Below are positions 36,407 to 45,205 of a DNA stretch of 64,000 bases, piece by piece. A program made the position numbers and the translations under genes. Position 1 is the stretch's first letter. Each line of letters starts with the position of its first letter. The notes below the pieces were generated by a model that was given only the letters and a program-made list of their open reading frames with translations, was not told where the DNA came from and made no database searches. The DNA is from Sphingopyxis sp. OPL5 (lineage in GTDB: Bacteria > Pseudomonadota > Alphaproteobacteria > Sphingomonadales > Sphingomonadaceae), in NCBI RefSeq assembly GCF_003797775.2, contig NZ_CP060725.1:4272001-4336000 (forward strand), written 5' to 3'.

Positions 36407-37198
36407 TCAGCCCGCGAGGGTCTCCATCGCCGCACGGTCGATAATGACGATCTCGCGGCGCGACGGCAGGTCGAGCAGGCCCGCAGCGCGCATCCGGGTG
36501 AGCTGACGGCTCGTCGTCTCGATCGTCAGCCCCAATATGTCGGCGATCTGCTGGCGGCCGAACGGAAGCTCAAAACTGCTCCGCGCGCCGCCGCCGCACC
36601 CTTGCCCCGACAAGCGCTCGGACATTTCGAGCAGGAAGGACGCGACCTTCTCTTCGGCTGATTTGCGGCCGAGCAGCATCATCCAGTGCCGCGCGCGGTC
36701 CAGTTCGTCGAGCGTGCGGCGCAGCAGCTTGTGTTGCAAATCTGGGTGCGCACAGGCGAAATCGTCGAAACTCTTGCGATTGAAGATGCAAACCTCGGCA
36801 TCGGTCATCGCGGTGGCGCTGTACGGGCTTTCCTTGCCGAACGGGCGGCCGATGAAATCGGACGGAAAAACGACGCCGACGATCTGTTCGCGGCCGTCAG
36901 CGGACGCGACGACCAGTTTCAGCACGCCGTCGAGGACATTGGCCACGACGGGTGCATCATCGCCCTCCCACAACAAGGTATGGCCCGCCTTCACGCGCTG
37001 GCGCCGACCCAGCTTGCTGAGCAGCGCCAGTTCGTCGGCGTCGAGGCTTGCACAAATTGCCCGGTTGCGGACGACGCAGGTGGTACAGTCGATCACCCCT
37101 CCCCCGTAGTCGACTGCGGCGGTCGTGGGAAGGGACGATGGGTTTGCCGCCATCGCCATGCGCGTCCGGCGCGAACCCGTGACGGGTGCGTCGATCAT
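36407..37198 (-). CDS. fnrL: Fnr-type oxygen-sensing transcriptional regulator
   Basis: A 263-residue Crp/Fnr-family regulator. The cluster cysteines Cys38, Cys41 and Cys49 are in DCTTCVVRNRAICASL and the fourth, Cys137, is in AEVCIFN, the FnrN pattern for an oxygen-labile 4Fe-4S cluster. The HTH is FGRQQIADILGLTIETTSRQ. Its start ATG at 37198 overlaps the nnrS stop. FNR-like boxes in this window lie before hemN, ccoN and the nnrS group. A start at the internal ATG 37159 is possible. Confidence 0.88.
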   Translation of the reverse strand: MIDAPVTGSRRTRMAMAANPSSLPTTAAVDYGGGVIDCTTCVVRNRAICASLDADELALLSKLGRRQRVKAGHTLLWEGDDAPVVANVLDGVLKLVVASADGREQIVGVVFPSDFIGRPFGKESPYSATAMTDAEVCIFNRKSFDDFACAHPDLQHKLLRRTLDELDRARHWMMLLGRKSAEEKVASFLLEMSERLSGQGCGGGARSSFELPFGRQQIADILGLTIETTSRQLTRMRAAGLLDLPSRREIVIIDRAAMETLAG

Positions 37199-38409
37199 GC
37201 CAGATGGGCGCCGGAAACCGGCCGCACCGCCATCGGGACATAGGCGATCAGGAACAGCAGGAACGCCGTCGCCCACAGCGCGCCCGCGAGCGCGATGACC
37301 CGCAAATATTCGAACGGCAGCAACGGCGCGATCACGCGCAGCAGCGTGCCCGAATGGATCAGAACATAGATGAGGACGGTCGCGCGGTCGGCCACGAGCG
37401 GGCGACCGGTGTGCCCCCGCGTCGCGCGCGTCATCACCGCCAGCGTCATCGTCCCCATCGCCCCGGCGCCGAGCGCATGGACGGCGCTCGACACGGGCAG
37501 GAGCGGATACAGCATCGCGCTCCCCAGCAAGATCAGCCCGACCGGCAGCCAAGCGTAGGAAAGATGAAGGACAAAGACGATCGGGTCGCGCAACGCCTTC
37601 AACCCGGCCCAGCGCGTGAGGCGGACTGCCTGAAGCCCGCCCGCGACGATCAGCAATCCCGCCGCGACGGGGCTTGCCGGGCCGGCGACCCACGCCGCGA
37701 GCGCGAGCGCGGTCGTTCCCATCGCGATCATGTCGAAACGGTTCGGCATCGTCGGCAGGCCTTCGGCGGCGCCCTGCCGTACCAGCCAGTTGCGTGTGAA
37801 GGCGGGGATGATGCGCCCGCCGATGAGCGCGATCAACAGCAGGACCAGCGCAAAGCCCATGTGCATCCCGAGCATCGGATCGGCGAGCGCGCCCATCATC
37901 GCGGCGTGATCGAGCGCCGAGGCGGCGGCGAACAGAAAGAGGATGATCAGGATCGGCTTGTTGCGATTGCCCGAGGCGAAAATCTCGCGCGCCGCATAGG
38001 CGAGGAGGATAAGGAGATAGAGGCTGTCGAGCGCTGCGCCGATCAGCGGCGGCACCGTCGCCGAAAAGAGGATTGCCAGCCGCGCCGCCAGCCACAGGCC
38101 GACAACTGCGGCGATGCGCCACCCGGTCACCGTCGGGCGCCCCGTCCAGTTGGGGATGGCGGCGCTGACGAAGCCGCCGATGATCGCGCCCAGATAGCCA
38201 AACAGCATCTCGTGCTGATGCCAGGCGAGCGGCGCCATCGCGGTCGGGAGCGTCCAGCGACCGCCGAACGCGCCAACCCACAGAATCACGACGAGCGCCG
38301 CCCACAACGCGCCGCAGGCGAAGAGCAGGCGATAGCCGCCCTGAAGCCAGAGCGGCGCCCCGGCGCCCGAGCCGCCGGCCGCCTCCGTCACGTTCGCGCC
38401 TATGGTCAT
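37195..38409 (-). CDS. nnrS: NnrS-family membrane protein
   Basis: A 404-residue heme- and copper-containing membrane protein of the NnrS family, linked to nitric oxide stress and denitrification. About twelve hydrophobic segments are visible; HQHEMLFGYLGAIIGGFV, AIPNWTGR and GGRIIPAFTRNWL are family signatures. The ATG at 38409 overlaps the stop of the upstream small reading frame (ATGA), and its own stop overlaps the Fnr gene. Coupling with fnr and nearby nsrR and hmp supports an NO role. Confidence 0.88.
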   Translation of the reverse strand: MTIGANVTEAAGGSGAGAPLWLQGGYRLLFACGALWAALVVILWVGAFGGRWTLPTAMAPLAWHQHEMLFGYLGAIIGGFVSAAIPNWTGRPTVTGWRIAAVVGLWLAARLAILFSATVPPLIGAALDSLYLLILLAYAAREIFASGNRNKPILIILFLFAAASALDHAAMMGALADPMLGMHMGFALVLLLIALIGGRIIPAFTRNWLVRQGAAEGLPTMPNRFDMIAMGTTALALAAWVAGPASPVAAGLLIVAGGLQAVRLTRWAGLKALRDPIVFVLHLSYAWLPVGLILLGSAMLYPLLPVSSAVHALGAGAMGTMTLAVMTRATRGHTGRPLVADRATVLIYVLIHSGTLLRVIAPLLPFEYLRVIALAGALWATAFLLFLIAYVPMAVRPVSGAHLA

Positions 38410-38537
38410 TCCGGCGCGATCGACTGACCGGCGCGCGCCACCATTTGGGTCGTTTCGAAAGCCGAGGGGCAGGCAAGCGCCGCGGTGGCCGTCGCCGGAT
38501 CGCCACCCGCGCCGGGCCGGCAATGGTGCGGCGCCAT
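38406..38537 (-). CDS. Short reading frame coupled to nnrS
   Basis: A 43-codon frame (MAPHHCRPGAGGDPATATAA then LACPSAFETTQMVARAGQSI). It has two cysteines and no recognised domain. Its TGA overlaps the nnrS ATG in ATGA, and it begins two bases after the stop of another short frame. The tight spacing suggests translation, but there is no homology evidence. It could be a real small protein or an incidental open frame. Confidence 0.35.
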   Translation of the reverse strand: MAPHHCRPGAGGDPATATAALACPSAFETTQMVARAGQSIAPE

Positions 38538-38539
38538 GC

Positions 38540-38689
38540 TCAGTCGCCTCGACGGAGAGAGCGAAGGAGAATGCGAAACCATTGGCCGACGGCTTTCGCG
38601 ACGCCGACGCCGTCATTGCCAGAGTGGCGCGCACGCCGCACATCGAGCGGCCCCGATCCGATCACTTCGCCGCATTCCGGGCAGAACAT
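38540..38689 (-). CDS. Short CPEC-containing reading frame at the head of the nnrS group
   Basis: A 49-codon frame starting MFCPECGEVIGSGPLD, which looks like half of a zinc ribbon, then RRARHSGNDGVGVAKAVGQW and a basic end. GAGGA lies about five bases before the ATG. Its stop is two bases from the next short frame. The middle overlaps a TGGCAATGACGGC stretch that resembles a fragment of a dispersed repeat, so the frame may be partly repeat-derived. An FNR-like box lies 68-81 bases upstream. Confidence 0.35.
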   Translation of the reverse strand: MFCPECGEVIGSGPLDVRRARHSGNDGVGVAKAVGQWFRILLRSLRRGD

Positions 38690-38756
38690 CGTCTATCCTC
38701 CATGGGTTTGCCTCGCCTCCCCGCTCTGCGAGATAGCAGAGTAGCCGCCAATGAAT

Positions 38757-38770
38757 TTGCGCTGGATCAA
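38757..38770. promoter_or_regulatory. FNR-like box upstream of the nnrS group
   Basis: TTGCGCTGGATCAA matches TTGAT-N4-ATCAA at eight of ten positions, with one half perfect. It is 68-81 bases before the first short frame of the nnrS-fnr group. It may allow autoregulation by Fnr. Confidence 0.55.
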
Positions 38771-38799
38771 ACTTCTCCGCATCCGGTTCGGTGACGCCC

Positions 38800-38935
38800 A
38801 GGGTCAGGACCCATTGATTTACGTTGATGGCGGTGATTCAGGCTCGCTGCGAGGAGCCTGAATAGAGTCTATTTCTCCGCCATCGCTCTCGCCGCAACCG
38901 TCATCGTCTGGCGCTGTCTAATGTGTCCCGACCCT
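38800..38935. mobile_element. 136-bp fold-back element, MITE-like
   Basis: The ends are 16-bp inverted repeats matching at 14 positions: AGGGTCAGGACCCATT at 38800-38815 and AATGTGTCCCGACCCT at 38920-38935. Inside are two nested perfect pairs: GATGGCGG with CCGCCATC (38826-38833, 38877-38884) and TTCAGGCTC with GAGCCTGAA (38837-38845, 38854-38862). It has no coding capacity. The structure fits a MITE or an internally deleted insertion sequence between the nnrS group and nsrR. No clear target duplication was identified. Confidence 0.6.
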
Positions 38936-38974
38936 TGGCCAGCCATCGGCCTGACCCCACAGGATTGGGCCGGC

Positions 38975-39412
38975 TCAATCCGGGATTGCGCTCTTTGTCT
39001 CCAGAATCGTCCATAGGCCAGCCCGGTTGGCTCGGAGATCGGCGAGTGTGTAGCGGTCGAGGACTTGCATGAACGCCGCCAGCGCTTCGTGCAGCACCCC
39101 CGTCAGCCCGCACGCCGGAGCAATGATACAGTTCGCGCAATCGACCAGGTCAAAGCCATCCTCGGTATGGCGTACGACGTCCCCGATGTTGATCGCCTCG
39201 GGTGCGCGGGCGAGACGGATGCCCCCGAACCGCCCACGCACGCTTTCCAGATAACCGGCGTTCACCAGATCGTTGACGACCTTCATCAGATGATTCTGCG
39301 AAATGCCATAGCTTCGCGCGATATCGCCGATCGAAGACAGCCGGTCGTCGGGCTGACTACCCAGATAGAGCAGCACCCGGATCGCATAGTCGGAGTAGCG
39401 CGTCAGGCGCAT
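38975..39412 (-). CDS. nsrR: Rrf2-family repressor, probably NsrR
   Basis: A 145-residue Rrf2-family winged-helix regulator. The HTH covers SSIGDIARSYGISQNHLMKV and the wing GYLESVRGRFGGIRLA. Cys92, Cys95 and Cys101 in LVDCANCIIAPACGL fit the iron-sulfur cluster cysteines of NsrR, which is inactivated by nitric oxide. It is divergent from hmp, its classic target, with two NsrR-like palindromes between them. IscR is less likely because the cysteine spacing and neighbour differ. Confidence 0.9.
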   Translation of the reverse strand: MRLTRYSDYAIRVLLYLGSQPDDRLSSIGDIARSYGISQNHLMKVVNDLVNAGYLESVRGRFGGIRLARAPEAINIGDVVRHTEDGFDLVDCANCIIAPACGLTGVLHEALAAFMQVLDRYTLADLRANRAGLWTILETKSAIPD

Positions 39413-39443
39413 CGCACATTCCTTTCACCGGCTCGTCGCCAAT

Positions 39444-39466
39444 AATATGCATTTCTATTGCATGTT
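39444..39466. promoter_or_regulatory. NsrR-like operator 1
   Basis: The left arm is AATATGCATTT, then one base, then the right arm TATTGCATGTT. This is the 11-1-11 form of the NsrR consensus (AAGATGYATTT-N-AAATRCATCTT). The arms are reverse complements at eight of eleven positions. It lies 32-54 bases before nsrR and may overlap its promoter. Confidence 0.75.
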
Positions 39467-39480
39467 TCAATCGATCGCCA

Positions 39481-39503
39481 TACATGCGCAATTAATACAT
39501 GTT
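39481..39503. promoter_or_regulatory. NsrR-like operator 2
   Basis: The right arm TAATACATGTT fits the NsrR half-site; the left arm TACATGCGCAA keeps ATGC only. The spacing is again 11-1-11. It is 43-65 bases before the hmp start. The weaker left arm lowers confidence. Confidence 0.55.
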
Positions 39504-39545
39504 TAATCGAGTCGGGCCGCTTTTCCCATATCCACAGGAGATACC

Positions 39546-40757
39546 ATGTCACAGCCGCTCAGCGATCGCACCATCGCGCTTGTCAAAGCCACCGTCCCGG
39601 CGCTCGAAGCGCATGGTCTCGACATCGTCCACGAAATGTATGCGCGCATGTTCGAAAACCCCGAGATCCGCGACCTGTTCAACCAGTCGCATCATGGGGA
39701 TACGGGATCGCAGCCGCGCGCCCTGACCGGGGCCATCCTCGCCTATGCCGGCAACATCGACAATCTGGCGGCGCTCGCGCCCGCCGTCGAGCGCATCGCC
39801 CAGAAGCATGTCGGGCTTCAGATCCTGCCCGAACATTATCCGCATGTCGGCGACGCGCTGCTCGGCGCGATCAAGGCCGTACTCGGCGACGCGGCAACCG
39901 ACGAAATCCTGGCCGCCTGGGGGGAAGCCTATTGGTTCCTCGCCAACATCCTGATCGCGCGCGAGGCCCGGGTCTATGGCGAGCAGAAGGCGACGACCGG
40001 GGGCTGGAACGGCTGGCGCGATTTCCGTGTCGAGACGGTGACGCGCGAGAGCAGCGTGATCAAATCCTTCACCTTGCGCCCCGCCGATGGCGGCGCGGCC
40101 ATGGCCTTCAAGCCGGGTCAGTATCTGACCTTCTGGTTCGAGATTCCCGGACATCCGCCGGTCAAGCGCAACTATTCGATCTCGGCCGCACCCAATGGGG
40201 AAACCTATCGCATCTCGGTGAAGCGCGAGCCGCAGGGGCTTGCATCGGGCTGGCTTCACGACAGCGTCGATGTCGGCACGATCCTGAAAGTCGCGGCGCC
40301 CGCCGGCGAGTTTTTCCTAGGCCAGTCGCCGCAGCGCCCCGTCGTCCTGCTGTCGGGCGGCGTCGGCCTGACGCCGATGGTGTCGATGCTGGAGGCTCTC
40401 GTCGAGGGCGGCGGCGATGTCCCCGTCCAGTATATTCATGGCACGCACGATCGCGACACCCACGCGATGCGCGATCATGTCCGCGCGCTGGCGGCGAAGG
40501 GGCGTACGGTTCGCGTCATCGACTTCCACCAGACGCCGCTGGCCGATGAGGTGGCGGGCCGCGACTATGACCATGCAGGCCTGATCACCGAAGAATGGCT
40601 GGTCGCAAACACCCCGGTGGGCGAGGCGGACTATTATATCTGCGGCCCGCGCCCCTTCCTGCGCGCCGCGGTGGCCGGCCTGTCGCTCGCCGGTGTGCCG
40701 TCCGACCATATTCACTACGAGTTTTTCGGTCCGGCCGACGAACTGCTCGCCGCCTGA
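39546..40757 (+). CDS. hmp: Flavohemoglobin, nitric oxide dioxygenase
   Basis: A 403-residue protein that oxidises NO to nitrate with NAD(P)H and oxygen. The N-terminal globin domain holds the proximal His88 in QKHVGLQILPEHY. The FAD domain has RNYSIS, and GGVGLTPM binds NAD(P)H. The C-terminus CGPRPFL is also typical. GGAGATACC lies just before the ATG at 39546. Two NsrR-like sites precede it, so NsrR probably represses it until NO appears. Confidence 0.94.
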   Translation: MSQPLSDRTIALVKATVPALEAHGLDIVHEMYARMFENPEIRDLFNQSHHGDTGSQPRALTGAILAYAGNIDNLAALAPAVERIAQKHVGLQILPEHYPHVGDALLGAIKAVLGDAATDEILAAWGEAYWFLANILIAREARVYGEQKATTGGWNGWRDFRVETVTRESSVIKSFTLRPADGGAAMAFKPGQYLTFWFEIPGHPPVKRNYSISAAPNGETYRISVKREPQGLASGWLHDSVDVGTILKVAAPAGEFFLGQSPQRPVVLLSGGVGLTPMVSMLEALVEGGGDVPVQYIHGTHDRDTHAMRDHVRALAAKGRTVRVIDFHQTPLADEVAGRDYDHAGLITEEWLVANTPVGEADYYICGPRPFLRAAVAGLSLAGVPSDHIHYEFFGPADELLAA

Positions 40758-40885
40758 AGAGGAGCTGCCGAAAGATCTGAGGGCCGGCAAAGTCGCCAAT
40801 TCTTCGAATGGCACGCGGACTCAAATGGCTATTCCGGTGGAGCAGTAGCGTGGGCGCGCCCGCGAAGGCCGGGATGACGGCCAGG

Positions 40886-41338
40886 TCAATCCCGGCAATA
40901 GCCCTCGCCGTCCTTGACGATCAGGCATTCCTTCTTGCCCGCCAGCCATTTCAGTCCGGTTTCGTCACCATTGCCGCGGCGCAGGCTCAATTCCTCGTTG
41001 CCGCGCTTGAACTTGATGCCATGCTCGCTGTCGTTGCCGTCATAGGTCCCCTTGGTGTCGAGGTCCGACTGCATCTCCAGCTTGTATTTGCCGGGTTCGC
41101 CGGGGGTGATGGTCACGAACATGCCCTCGACCCCCGTCCATTTTCCGGCCCAGCTCGCGAAGCGGTGCGGCGCGGTCGCGGGGTCGGCTTCGGGATCGGT
41201 CGCGTCGTCGGCGGGAACGGTTTCGTCCGGGACCACCGTGGTTTCGGTCGGCGCGGGCGCGGGGGCCTCGGCCTTTTCGCAGCCGGCCAGCAACACCATC
41301 GCGGTGGCTCCGAACAGGATCATGCTCTTCTGCATCAT
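40886..41338 (-). CDS. Predicted lipoprotein of unknown function
   Basis: A 150-residue protein with a lipoprotein signal (MQKSMILFGATAMVLLAGCE), with the lipidated Cys in LLAGC. A Pro/Thr/Glu-rich acidic linker follows (APAPAPTETTVVPDETVPAD), then a small domain (FASWAGKWTGVEGMFVTITP) that looks lipocalin-like but was not assigned. Two cysteines near the end (KECLIVKDGEGYC) may form a disulfide. AGGAG precedes the first ATG. It stands alone between hmp and the dehydratase. Confidence 0.7.
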   Translation of the reverse strand: MMQKSMILFGATAMVLLAGCEKAEAPAPAPTETTVVPDETVPADDATDPEADPATAPHRFASWAGKWTGVEGMFVTITPGEPGKYKLEMQSDLDTKGTYDGNDSEHGIKFKRGNEELSLRRGNGDETGLKWLAGKKECLIVKDGEGYCRD

Positions 41339-41373
41339 ATATCTCCTTTGCCCTTACAACGCACCGGGGCCGA

Positions 41374-42366
41374 TTAATATCCGGCCAAAATTTCCGCATA
41401 TTTCTGCGGGTCGACATTGCCCCCCGACAGGGTGACCAGCGTCGCCTTGCCCGGCGACACCTTGCCCGCGAGTACCGCCGCAAGCGCCGCCGCGCCGCCG
41501 GGCTCGACGACGAGGTGCAATTTCTCGAACGCCATACGCATCGCATGACGCACTTCCTCGCGCGTCACCACGACGCCGCGAACCCCGCGCGCCTGCAACA
41601 CCGCGAAATTGATCGGCCAGGTCTCGGGCGTCTGCAGCGCATCACATTCGGTCGGATAGACCAGGTTCTCGACCGACAAGATCTCCCCCGCCGCCAGGCT
41701 GCGGGTGACATCGTCCCAACCCTCGGGCTCGACCGCGATCACCTCGGCCTCGGGACAGGCGAGCGCCAGCCCCGCCGACAAGCCGCCGCCACCGCAACAG
41801 GCGATCACCTTGTCCGGGCCATCGATCCCGCGCTCCGCCATCTGCGCGCGCGCCTCGATCCCCGCGGTCCCCTGCCCTTCGATGATCCACGGATCGCCAT
41901 AGGCATGCACCAGCGTCCCGCCGCGTTCCTCAAGTAGCTTCGTCGCCACCGCGTCGCGCGATTCCGTGACGCGGTCATAGAGCACCACCTCTGCCCCCAG
42001 CGCGCGCGTCGCCGCCAGCTTCATCGCGGGCGCGTTGCTGGGCATCACGATCGTCGCCTTGACCCCCAGCCGCTTCGCCGCCCAGGCGACGCCCTGCGCA
42101 TGATTGCCGCTCGACACGCCGACGACGCCCGCGCCGGCCTGCTCAGGGGTCAGGTCGGACAGCCGGTGCCAGGCGCCGCGAATCTTGAAGGCGCCAACCG
42201 GCTGCAGGCATTCGGCCTTGCACCAGATCGTGACGCCGTCGACCTCGAGCGGCAGCAGCGGGGTTTGCGGCAACAATGCAGCGACTTTCGCCGCGGCGCG
42301 TTCGACCCCCGCGAGGCTCGGCGCGCGCGCCGGATCGAGCAGGGGTTCGGGGCTTTGCTGTGTCAT
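41374..42366 (-). CDS. Threonine/serine dehydratase-family PLP enzyme
   Basis: A 330-residue fold-type II PLP enzyme. Lys61 in PVGAFKIRGA is the Schiff-base lysine, SSGNHAQGVAWAA binds the substrate carboxylate, and CCGGGGLSAG holds the PLP phosphate. It resembles short catabolic threonine dehydratases and serine racemases; there is no regulatory ACT domain. It deaminates threonine or serine, or racemises serine. It is divergent from the carboxynorspermidine synthase gene with a 62-base gap, which does not show a shared pathway. Confidence 0.85.
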   Translation of the reverse strand: MTQQSPEPLLDPARAPSLAGVERAAAKVAALLPQTPLLPLEVDGVTIWCKAECLQPVGAFKIRGAWHRLSDLTPEQAGAGVVGVSSGNHAQGVAWAAKRLGVKATIVMPSNAPAMKLAATRALGAEVVLYDRVTESRDAVATKLLEERGGTLVHAYGDPWIIEGQGTAGIEARAQMAERGIDGPDKVIACCGGGGLSAGLALACPEAEVIAVEPEGWDDVTRSLAAGEILSVENLVYPTECDALQTPETWPINFAVLQARGVRGVVVTREEVRHAMRMAFEKLHLVVEPGGAAALAAVLAGKVSPGKATLVTLSGGNVDPQKYAEILAGY

Positions 42367-42428
42367 CGCTTCGTCCTATAGGGCCGGTCATACAAGACAA
42401 GCCGCATAGACAGGCGCAGGAGATTTTC

Positions 42429-43637
<1,209 letters not shown>

Positions 43638-43661
43638 TCGCCGCGATCCCAACCCACTTTT

Positions 43662-43729
43662 GTCATTCCCGCGAAAGCGGGAACCCAGTAGCGACGGCAG
43701 GACTGGGTCCCCGCTTTCGCGGGGATGAC
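43662..43729. repeat. Dispersed palindrome of the GTCATTCCCGCGAAAGCGGG type
   Basis: The left arm begins GTCATTCCCGCGAAAGCGGG with AACCCAGT, and the right arm is CTGGGTCCCCGC followed by TTTCGCGGGGATGAC. Each arm is itself a hairpin. It lies between the CANSDH and hydrolase genes. A degenerate relative may exist near 40860 (CGAAGGCCGGGATGAC). Confidence 0.75.
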
Positions 43730-43744
43730 GAAGGGCTGTTTTCG

Positions 43745-44842
43745 ATGAAAATTCTTACTGCAGCGTTTGCCCTGCTCGCCGCCCTCGCGACCCCCGCCGC
43801 CGCGCAACCCGACGAGGCCTATGCCCCCGCCCGCGCGATCGTCGCCGATATCGGCAGGATCGTCACCCCGAACGGCGTGCAGGAAACCTTCGAGGTCACG
43901 CTCGGGGGCGCGCGGCAAGTCGTCAATGTGCGCGGCGCCGACCGCGACAACCCGATCCTGATCTTCGTTCACGGTGGCCCCGGCGCGGTCGAAATGCCTT
44001 TTGCCTGGGCCTTTCAGCGTCCGTGGGAGGATGTCTTCACCGTCGTCCATTACGACCAGCGCGGCGCCGGGCGCTCCTATCCGCTCAACGACCCCGCGAC
44101 GCTCGCGCCAACGATGACGGTCGACCGCTACCGCGACGACGCCATCGAACTGATCGAGCTGCTGAAAAAGCGTTACGCCAAGCGCAAGGTCGTGCTGCTC
44201 GGCCACAGCTGGGGCTCGATCGTCGGCCTGTCGGTCGCGGTCAAGCGTCCCGACCTGCTCTACGCTTATGTCGGTGTCGGTCAGGGCATCGATTTTCGCG
44301 AAGGCGAAAAGGTCGGCATGGCATGGACCCGCGCCAAGGCGGTCGCGGCCGGAAACGCCGAGGCCGTCGCCGCGATCGACGCGCTCGCGCCTTATCCGGC
44401 GGGCGACTTCACCATCGCCAAAGCCGACGGCTGGCGCAAATATGCGATTCCCTATGGCTCGCTGATCGCAGGCAAACCCGACCTCAGCTATTATTTCCAG
44501 ACCCCGCGCCTCTCGCCCGAATATAGCGAAGCCGACCGGCAAGCGTGGGGCAAGGGCAGCGAATTTTCGGTGACGACACTCTGGCCACGCCTCGCCGACG
44601 TCAGCTTCAGGCCGGTGAGGAAGATGGACGTGCCGATCGTCTTCCTGCTCGGCCGCCACGACTATACCGTCCCCTCGCCGGTCGCCGCCGACTGGTTCGC
44701 CAAGGTCAAGGCGCCGTCGAAGACGCTCGTCTGGCTCGAACATTCGGCGCATATGCCGATGGTCGAGGAGCCGGGGCGTTTCCTCGCCGCGCTGCTCCGC
44801 GACGTGCTGCCCCTCACCAAAGAGCCGAAAGGCAAGAAATGA
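43745..44842 (+). CDS. Exported alpha/beta hydrolase (proline iminopeptidase-like)
   Basis: A 365-residue alpha/beta hydrolase with a signal peptide (MKILTAAFALLAALATPAAA, cleavage before QPDE). HGGPG at residues 76-80 is the oxyanion motif of the proline iminopeptidase/S33 group, DQRG at 104-107, and the nucleophile Ser155 is in LGHSWGS. GRHDYTVP and EHSAHMP supply the likely Asp and His. It acts in the periplasm or outside; the substrate may be a peptide or an ester. Its stop overlaps the next gene by four bases. Confidence 0.82.
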   Translation: MKILTAAFALLAALATPAAAQPDEAYAPARAIVADIGRIVTPNGVQETFEVTLGGARQVVNVRGADRDNPILIFVHGGPGAVEMPFAWAFQRPWEDVFTVVHYDQRGAGRSYPLNDPATLAPTMTVDRYRDDAIELIELLKKRYAKRKVVLLGHSWGSIVGLSVAVKRPDLLYAYVGVGQGIDFREGEKVGMAWTRAKAVAAGNAEAVAAIDALAPYPAGDFTIAKADGWRKYAIPYGSLIAGKPDLSYYFQTPRLSPEYSEADRQAWGKGSEFSVTTLWPRLADVSFRPVRKMDVPIVFLLGRHDYTVPSPVAADWFAKVKAPSKTLVWLEHSAHMPMVEEPGRFLAALLRDVLPLTKEPKGKK

Positions 44843-45189
44843 CCGCTTATCTTGCGCCGATAGGCCTGCTCGTTATCTCGAACATCTTCATGACGATCGC
44901 CTGGTACGGGCATCTCGGCGATGTCTCGCGCCCGATATGGCTCGCGATCCTGCTCGCGTGGGGCATCGCCTTCTTCGAATATTGCCTCGCCGTCCCCGCC
45001 AACCGCATCGGCCACAGCGTCTATTCGACCGCCGAGTTGAAGACGATGCAGGAGGTGATTACCTTGATCGTCTTCGCGGGCTTCGCCGTTTTCTGGCTCG
45101 GCGAGAAGCTGACGATCAACCATCTCGTCGGCTTCCTGCTCATCGCCGGCGGCGCCTTCTTCATCTTCAAGGGGCCGATCGCGGCCTGA
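44839..45189 (+). CDS. DMT-superfamily small membrane protein (DUF486)
   Basis: A 116-residue integral membrane protein with four hydrophobic segments, matching the DUF486 family (YLAPIGLLVISNIFMTIAWY, WLAILLAWGIAFFEYCLAVP, VFAGFAVFWLGEKL, VGFLLIAGGAFFIFKG). Members resemble small multidrug-resistance-like transporters, but function is not established. It overlaps the hydrolase gene in ATGA and lies 16 bases before nspC, so the three are probably one transcript. A role in polyamine movement would be speculation. Confidence 0.8.
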   Translation: MTAYLAPIGLLVISNIFMTIAWYGHLGDVSRPIWLAILLAWGIAFFEYCLAVPANRIGHSVYSTAELKTMQEVITLIVFAGFAVFWLGEKLTINHLVGFLLIAGGAFFIFKGPIAA

Positions 45190-45205
45190 CAGGAACATTC
45201 GACCC

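Noticed and set aside
36407..38506. A 699-codon minus frame joining nnrS region and the Fnr gene
   Set aside because: The nnrS protein is encoded in another frame. Only the C-terminal part, starting at 37198, is the Fnr regulator.
38600..38625. A full GTCATTGC-type repeat in the short CPEC frame
   Set aside because: Only one TGGCAATGACGGC arm is present without an inverted partner, so it is at most a fragment.
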